Origin: Rhytidiadelphus loreus
Lineage: Eukaryota > Streptophyta > Bryopsida > Hypnales > Hylocomiaceae
DNA length: 64,000 bases
NCBI GenBank assembly: GCA_947034895.1
Contig: OX344764.1
Location: forward strand, 74,009,348-74,073,347
Direction: 5' to 3'
Shown here: positions 59,098 to 64,000 of the stretch, one piece after another
Numbering within the stretch: position 1 is the stretch's first letter
How the letters are laid out: each line of letters starts with the position of its first letter
The notes under the pieces: model-generated
Told to the model about the DNA's origin: nothing
The model's input: only the letters and a program-made list of their open reading frames with translations
The model's database searches: none
Made by a program: the position numbers and the translations under genes

Positions 59098-60744
59098 CCC
59101 ATTAAAAATTAAATTTCTTTTTAAATTATTACCCTCCTTCTCCAATTTTTGTGATTAAATTTTTTTTTTTTGAAATATTTTTTACCTCCCCCCTTCTCCT
59201 ATTTTGTGGTTAATTTTTTTTAATTATCGTCCCTCCCCCTCCTCCTATTTAAATTTGAGGGAGTACTTCACAGTTCCAAATAATATGGGATATGTCCATT
59301 TGACCATATCTCATATTTGTATCATATCCATATCCTAGATACGTATTTGTATCCAAGACATGTGTTTGTGTCCGTATTTATTATTTTCAAGATCAATGGT
59401 GTCAAAGGGGGGGGAGGGGAAAATATTTTCTAAGAATCAACAACTCTCATTTTTTTCTAGTGAGAGGTATGGAACCCTAATGGCTTAATTAGGGAGGGAA
59501 TCAGCCAAGGGTTTATAAAAACTTGCTTTTAATTTCTATTTAGATTGACGGTAGGGGAAGTAATAATTTGTTTCATTTTCCTATAATCAACGGTGGGAGA
59601 TTTTTTTGGAGAGGGAGGAGGACGTCAAATCAAGTGATCCTGTAATCACAATAGATAGTAATAGTGATATGTGGATTTAGTATTTCATATGTAGGAATGT
59701 CAATAAGTATTGCAAGGGATTATCTAACATCTCTCATTGAACTAGGGTCAAGCGATTCCTTCTAAAAAACTTGGATGAAAAAGTATCATATGCCATTTTT
59801 GTGGCCTCTTTGGAATCAACTAAAGGACACAGAATGTCCTCTCAGTCATTTTCGGATTAAAACATTTGACCTTACTACTTTTGCAATTGATTCATAAAAG
59901 AATTAATACATGAAAAAATTGAGATTTGGAGTTGGAACTGTGGTCTTTACACTATGAGTCTCCAAATCCTAAATCTAAAGAAATTGGAATTTGGCCTTGA
60001 ACTAGATTTGGAATGTAGTGTCAAGCCCTTATATATGAACATTACTAATGCACGTGCATTGAAAATCAAATCAAATCTTCTAATTATAGATATTTGAATA
60101 TTTAACTACAATGCTATATTCATACACATAATATACATACAAAGAAAGAAAAGTAACCATATTGATTTTTGTAAGTTTGTGGTATCATGATATAACCTCG
60201 ATGGAGGCCATTTGTTGACAGATGACAATCTTTCATTGGGTGAGGCTTTAGCGTGATGCCCTTCAATTGAGCATGGTTGGCCAAAATCCAATGTATCCGG
60301 TATTGTAAAAGTAGAACCTTGTTATAAGAAATAGCATCCCATGATATTTGAATATTTTTTTTGGAATCGATAGCATGGAATTGCTTTAGCCATTGTAGAG
60401 AGAGTATAATTTGTAATATTAACCATTGTTCCATCTTAATGCCCTTGCATTTGAGATATTTGTAGAATAGGACAATGCAATCAATTTATATTTTAGAGCA
60501 ATATGATGCATTTTTAGGGCTTATTTTTTTAACAAAGAACAGAGTTCACAACGCAGATAATTGATTCAACCAATTGAACTTGTTTAATTTAATTTCAATA
60601 ACTGTCAAAAAATTAATAATAATAATGCGAAATTATGGCTAATTCTATAGTTATTTGTTGTGGTGTTACGTACTACAATGTCCATATATCTACTTTTGGA
60701 CTTTGCCTATTGATGCTGATGGTATGGTTGTTTCAAAATCTGTA

Positions 60745-60980
60745 CTCAGTTTTGTTCATCACTGTACTTGGACCACACCATGTCCAAATTTTGTTTCGAA
60801 TCTTTGTGATTATACAAAACATTTTGAGTCACTGCATACCAGACATGTGATTTCGTCTCTTGAAAAAAGAACCCAAATAAATCTCACTCATAAATAGCAA
60901 AGAAATGGAGAACACAGAGTGAGGGACTTTCAAATTGGACTACACTATCATAGGCTCCGTCCTTTTAGGCTTACCTGTAC
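60745..60980. repeat. Dispersed repeat copy (partner at 19800-20055)
   Basis: Same word order as the partner: TGTACTTGGAC..ATGTCCAAATTTTG, ACATGTGATTTCGTCTCT, AGCAAAGAAATGGAG, then GGCTCCGTCCTTTT. A plus-strand frame covering part of it (60655-60897) is therefore not considered a gene. Confidence 0.5.
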
Positions 60981-61080
60981 TAGGTGAACCCTTAAATTAG
61001 TTCAGATTAACTGAAATAATTTAGATGAATCAAATCCATTAAATTATTTTTGAGATGAGCACTCAGCAAGACGCACACCA

Positions 61081-61443
61081 TACCTTCAGCAAAGCGAAAC
61101 CAGTGAGAGCTTAGGAATCACTGCAAGCGAGGACAGAGTGTTCGTAGCCAGAAAAAGAGAACCACTCAAATGCCATACCAAGCCGTGGGAGATGACTCCA
61201 GTGGAGTTCGGTCGCCAAGTCTCAACCCCACCGAAGTCCAGACCTCCGCAGCTGATGCATACAAAAAAGAAAGTTAAGTAATACTAAATCTAGGGTCACA
61301 AAACCAAACTCCACGACCATGCTCCAAGTCTAGAATCCCCCATTTTCTCCTCCACCTGAAGTCTCCACCTGAAGCCTCCAACTATCATATCATCTGCTCT
61401 GCTCTGCTCTGCTCTCTACAATAAATACAACTCTGTAGACTTC
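61081..61443 (-). other. Probable 3' UTR of the RS2Z SR gene
   Basis: Balanced composition directly downstream of the minus-strand stop at 61444-61446. It includes a GCTCT pentanucleotide repeat at about 61396-61420. The extent is inferred from composition. Confidence 0.45.
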
Positions 61444-63119
61444 TCACTCTTCCTCGGGCGTTGGGCTTCGGCCTGCCCGGTCCTTGACAGGACTGTCCTT
61501 CTCCATCTCCTGCTCGGGGCTGGGGCTTACACTTAGCCTCTTCTCACGTACTGCAGGACTTTGCTCTCCACGGTGAGCTTCAGGGCTTCGTGGGCTTCGA
61601 CTGCGACTACGACTGCGACTGCGAACGGGGCTTCTGCTCAGGCTTCGGCCGTTGGCTGCTGCAGCAGGGCTGCCAGAGACGCTGCGCTTCCCATCCTTGG
61701 CTGGAGGACTGCGGCTGCGGCTGCGACTGGGGCTCCGGCTCTTGCTGCGGCCTGCTTTCCTGCTCTTCACAGGACTACGATCCTCTTTCATCGGACTGCG
61801 GTCGTCCTTGGCAGGGCTGCGGTCACCCTTCACGGGGCTGCGACCTCTCCTGGGTGGTGATCGGCTGGAAAACAGAAAAGTTCAGAACATCAAACAAACC
61901 TGTGGAAACGATCTGTGGAAACAAGCTGTAGAAACAAGCTGTAGAAACAAGCTGTAGAAACAAGCAGACAAACCTGTAGCTGTGGCTGCGGCTGTGAGAA
62001 ACACTCTTGCGAGATCGGCCGTGCCCACGAGGAGAGCGAGACCGGGACCGAGAAGGACTGCAGCAGCAGCAGCAGCAGCAACACCACAACAAGAATCAGC
62101 AACTAGAATGATGGACGACGACACTCGAGTGATGGACAAACCCAACTGGGCTCAAGAGGAGGATTTGGAAAACGGCAGCAGCATTTGAGACCAAAGTCGC
62201 GCACCTGCTATTGGGCCTCGGACTGTTGCGGCAATTGCGCTCAATGTGCCCACGTTGCCCACATCTGTAGCACTTGTCTCTCCAGTCGCCAGCTTTGCAG
62301 TCTCTGGCCCAGTGGCCATCATTACCACAGTTATAACAACGCCCGGTCCCAGGAGGCGGACCTCTCCCGAGGTACTCTCGTGCGCCACCAGGGGCACTGC
62401 GGGGTCCCTGATCCATCATCCGCTATAATCCAAATAAGTGCCAAGCTCAGTATTGCGCTTGTCCGGAATGGTTAGTTCGGGTACTACTAGTAACATCCAT
62501 GCAATCACATAATCAGGAGACTGGCCATTGTTTTAACAAAAAAGAGACTTGAGGACTTGAGTCTCATGAAGCAAATCAGTACTATCCTAGGAACCGAACA
62601 CAAGAAGCTTCAGAAAAGCCCACTGTTTCTGCAGTATTCACCATTATACTCACCCTCCTTGCAAACTCCACAATCAGTCTGTTGCCATCGAAATCTTTTC
62701 CGTTGCAATAATGCCTTGCGTCATCAGCATCTCGGGCATCAGCAAATTCCTGGACAACAGGAAACGCACACAATACAGCAGCATTGATCACATGCAAGCA
62801 GCATTGCAAACACGTCCACAGGGAAGAAGCCCAATTCAACCCAAACAGGACAGGTCGTCATTCATATGGCCGAAAAGTCCCAGAATGCAAAATTTCACAA
62901 TAGTGGATATAAGAGACCCTCTATGCAGAAGTACACGGGGAGTAGGTAGATTCTAAGCGCAAAGTGTGCACCCAACAACGGAAACCTAACCCTAACCCAA
63001 GGGTTACCAATTCCTCCATATTAGATGCAACTTATAAGAACTCATTTCTGAAAAGTAGAAACAAGGAAGAGATACTCACAACAAAGGCAAAGTCGTGCTT
63101 CACATCCACGTCTCGAACT
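61444..63119 (-). CDS. RS2Z: RS2Z-type SR splicing factor (3' five exons; N-terminus not found)
   Basis: Minus-strand exons 63119-63080, 62749-62654, 62422-62205, 62057-61974 and 61864-61444 join in phase and encode 285 aa to the TGA. The first begins mid-codon (its first base completes an Arg codon) with [13 protein letters not shown], the RNP1 half of an [23 protein letters not shown] and LIVEFARR follow, then RGPPPGTGR and two CCHC knuckles ([28 protein letters not shown]), then an RS/SP-rich tail with repeats such as [20 protein letters not shown], ending SPTPEEE. This layout defines the plant RS2Z subfamily of SR proteins, nuclear factors that bind pre-mRNA and guide splice-site choice. 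The exon with the RNP2 half (expected RLYVGRL-like) is not visible up to 64000 and probably lies beyond a long first intron. Long introns that undergo regulated alternative splicing are known in this subfamily. Confidence 0.9.
61908..61966 (-). repeat. 13-bp tandem repeat filling half of a short SR-gene intron
   Basis: On the plus strand, TGTAGAAACAAGC-type units repeat about 4.5 times (two early units read TGTGGAAAC), inside the 109-base intron 61865-61973. Confidence 0.8.
62058..62082 (-). repeat. CTG/CAG microsatellite at a 3' splice site
   Basis: In the sense of the SR gene, about seven CTG units run up to the CAG acceptor of exon 62057-61974. Length changes here would alter the tract next to the acceptor. 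Confidence 0.8.
62983..62998. other. Telomere-like (telo-box) motif in an SR-gene intron
   Basis: AACCTAACCCTAACCC on the plus strand matches two units of the plant telomere repeat. Such telo-boxes are known near 5' regions of plant growth-related genes. Here it is in the intron 62750-63079. Confidence 0.6.
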
Positions 63120-64000
63120 CTGCGGAAAGGGCCGCCAAAAAAGAGCAGCGCACCACGTCAACAGCATTGCACGAGAGATCAGACGACGAATCACACACCA
63201 CTTTACTTCCACCCCTTCTCATTGTCATCATTCCATGAATGTACGTGTAAATACGGCCACTCATACACATACAAGGAACCACGCCCTACGATGCATGCGT
63301 CTTTCTGCCTCCCCATCTACCTTCGCGAGCTTAAGGCCACCAGTTCCACCAAATTTGACCCCTCACCAAAGACCTCCAGGCCGTGAGAGAGCCCACCAAC
63401 CTTCAACAACATCATGCAAGTAAATTAAGGCTTAGCCCTACCCATCCAGTAGATACCCTTTTTTCATTGCGGGATTGTCGAGGCTGAAATGATTCTCTTG
63501 CAGTGACATGGCAACGACCAAAAGCAAGAACTCTAGACGTCTACACTGGCTTCACCAGGATGTTTAGTTTCTTCTCTTAGATGTATAATATAGAAGAAAA
63601 AAAAGGATTCTTATAAAGAATTTCTCACCACAACTCACCACCTCACCAACAGTCTCGCCCAACACAGCAATGCCTACATAACTTACCTCGTCCAATCCAA
63701 TACATAGATCATCAGGTAAGGCTCCAATAAAAAGAAGTCCTCTCCATTTTAATAAAAGAAAACGATTCTTATAAAGAATCTCACCACAACTCATCACCTC
63801 ACCCGACAGTCTCGCCCAACACAGCAATGCCTACAGAACTTACCTCGTCCAATCCAATACATAGATCATCAGGTAAGGCTCCAATAAAAAGAAGTTATCT
63901 TCACTTTAATATACAAATACGATTTCAGCTCATACGCTATCAAATTCAGAAGTAAACGTATTGACATCCCATAGATGGTACGTGGCATTTTAACGACACC
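63120..64000 (-). other. Probable long intron upstream of the SR gene's RNP1 exon
   Basis: No exon with the RNP2 motif was found. Candidate in-phase segments (for example ending at 63323 before GTAGAT) lack RRM residues. The stretch contains the 158-bp tandem duplication at 63607-63922. Confidence 0.45.
63607..63922 (-). repeat. 158-bp direct tandem duplication with donor-like sites
   Basis: Unit 1 is 63607-63764 and unit 2 is 63765-63922, nearly identical over the first ~130 bp (shared CAGTCTCGCCCAACACAGCA, AATACATAGATCATCAGG). On the minus strand each unit contains TTGGACGAG|GTAAGTT, a consensus 5' splice site, preceded by an open segment reading LLFIGALPDDLCIGLDE. Confidence 0.85.

Larger units (their letters stand above)
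57956..61080. other. AT-rich intergenic DNA with foldback and dispersed repeats
   Basis: No gene seen. Contains the hairpin at 59025-59097, relatives of the 13363-14284 interior near 58780-58900, a repeated ATATCC-type stretch near 59290-59370, and the dispersed repeat at about 60745-60980. Confidence 0.45.

Noticed and set aside
63323..63420. Candidate first RRM exon of the SR gene (GGLSHGLEVFGEG, donor phase fits)
   Set aside because: The donor phase matches, but the RNP2 motif and conserved RRM residues are absent.
1..64000. CRISPR arrays, rRNA, tRNA genes, intact LTR retrotransposons, bacterial operons
   Set aside because: None visible. Tandem repeats here lack unique regular spacers, and no paired LTRs or reverse-transcriptase motifs were found.

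Overview
The window looks like nuclear DNA of a land plant, probably a seed-free one such as a moss or lycophyte. Its genes have many short GT-AG introns. One gene is a plant-type RS2Z splicing factor (one RRM, two CCHC knuckles, RS tail). Gene-poor DNA is very AT-rich and packed with small DNA-transposon relics. The lineage within land plants is inferred from these general features, not from a search.

Five genes are supported. (1) Minus strand, 4011-9897: a 12-exon gene for a DUF2045 (KIAA0930/C22orf9-like) protein. (2) Plus strand, 16053-19469: a 6-exon Topors-type RING E3 ligase with a PWI-like domain. (3) Minus strand, 22404-28197: a 15-exon THUMP-domain RNA guanosine-N2 methyltransferase. 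(4) Minus strand, 36399-37544: the main exon of a protein with four divergent ubiquitin-like domains, apparently a duplicated [Ubl-CxCxxC-Ubl] unit. (5) Minus strand, 61444-63119: the 3' five exons of an RS2Z SR splicing factor whose first coding exon was not found and may lie beyond the window. For genes 1-3 the exon models join in phase from ATG to stop (422, 512 and 438 aa).

The other roughly 45 kb (11-15.7, 19.5-22.4, 28.2-36.4 and 38.8-61 kb) holds no gene I can defend. It holds many non-autonomous elements with readable ends: TTAA-flanked piggyBac-like elements (8156-8376, 13363-14284, 21512-21752, 45706-46154 with 45831-46052 nested inside, 51210-52180, 52185-52398), three related hAT-like elements with 8-bp target duplications (30060-30664, 31654-32236, 40807-41386), PIF/Harbinger-like elements with TAA duplications (33633-35472, 53106-53447, 53712-54021), a TA-flanked pogo-like MITE inside the methyltransferase gene (27021-27221), and several foldback repeats. 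Two insertions can be checked inside the window against related empty sites.

The genes do not form a functional cluster. Two belong to ubiquitin biology (Topors-like ligase, multi-Ubl protein) and two to RNA biology (methyltransferase, SR protein). The most unusual items are the multi-Ubl protein, the TTAA/piggyBac-like family with its nested insertion, and an 8-bp triplication at a splice acceptor of the DUF2045 gene. No rRNA, tRNA, CRISPR array or bacterial operon structure was seen.
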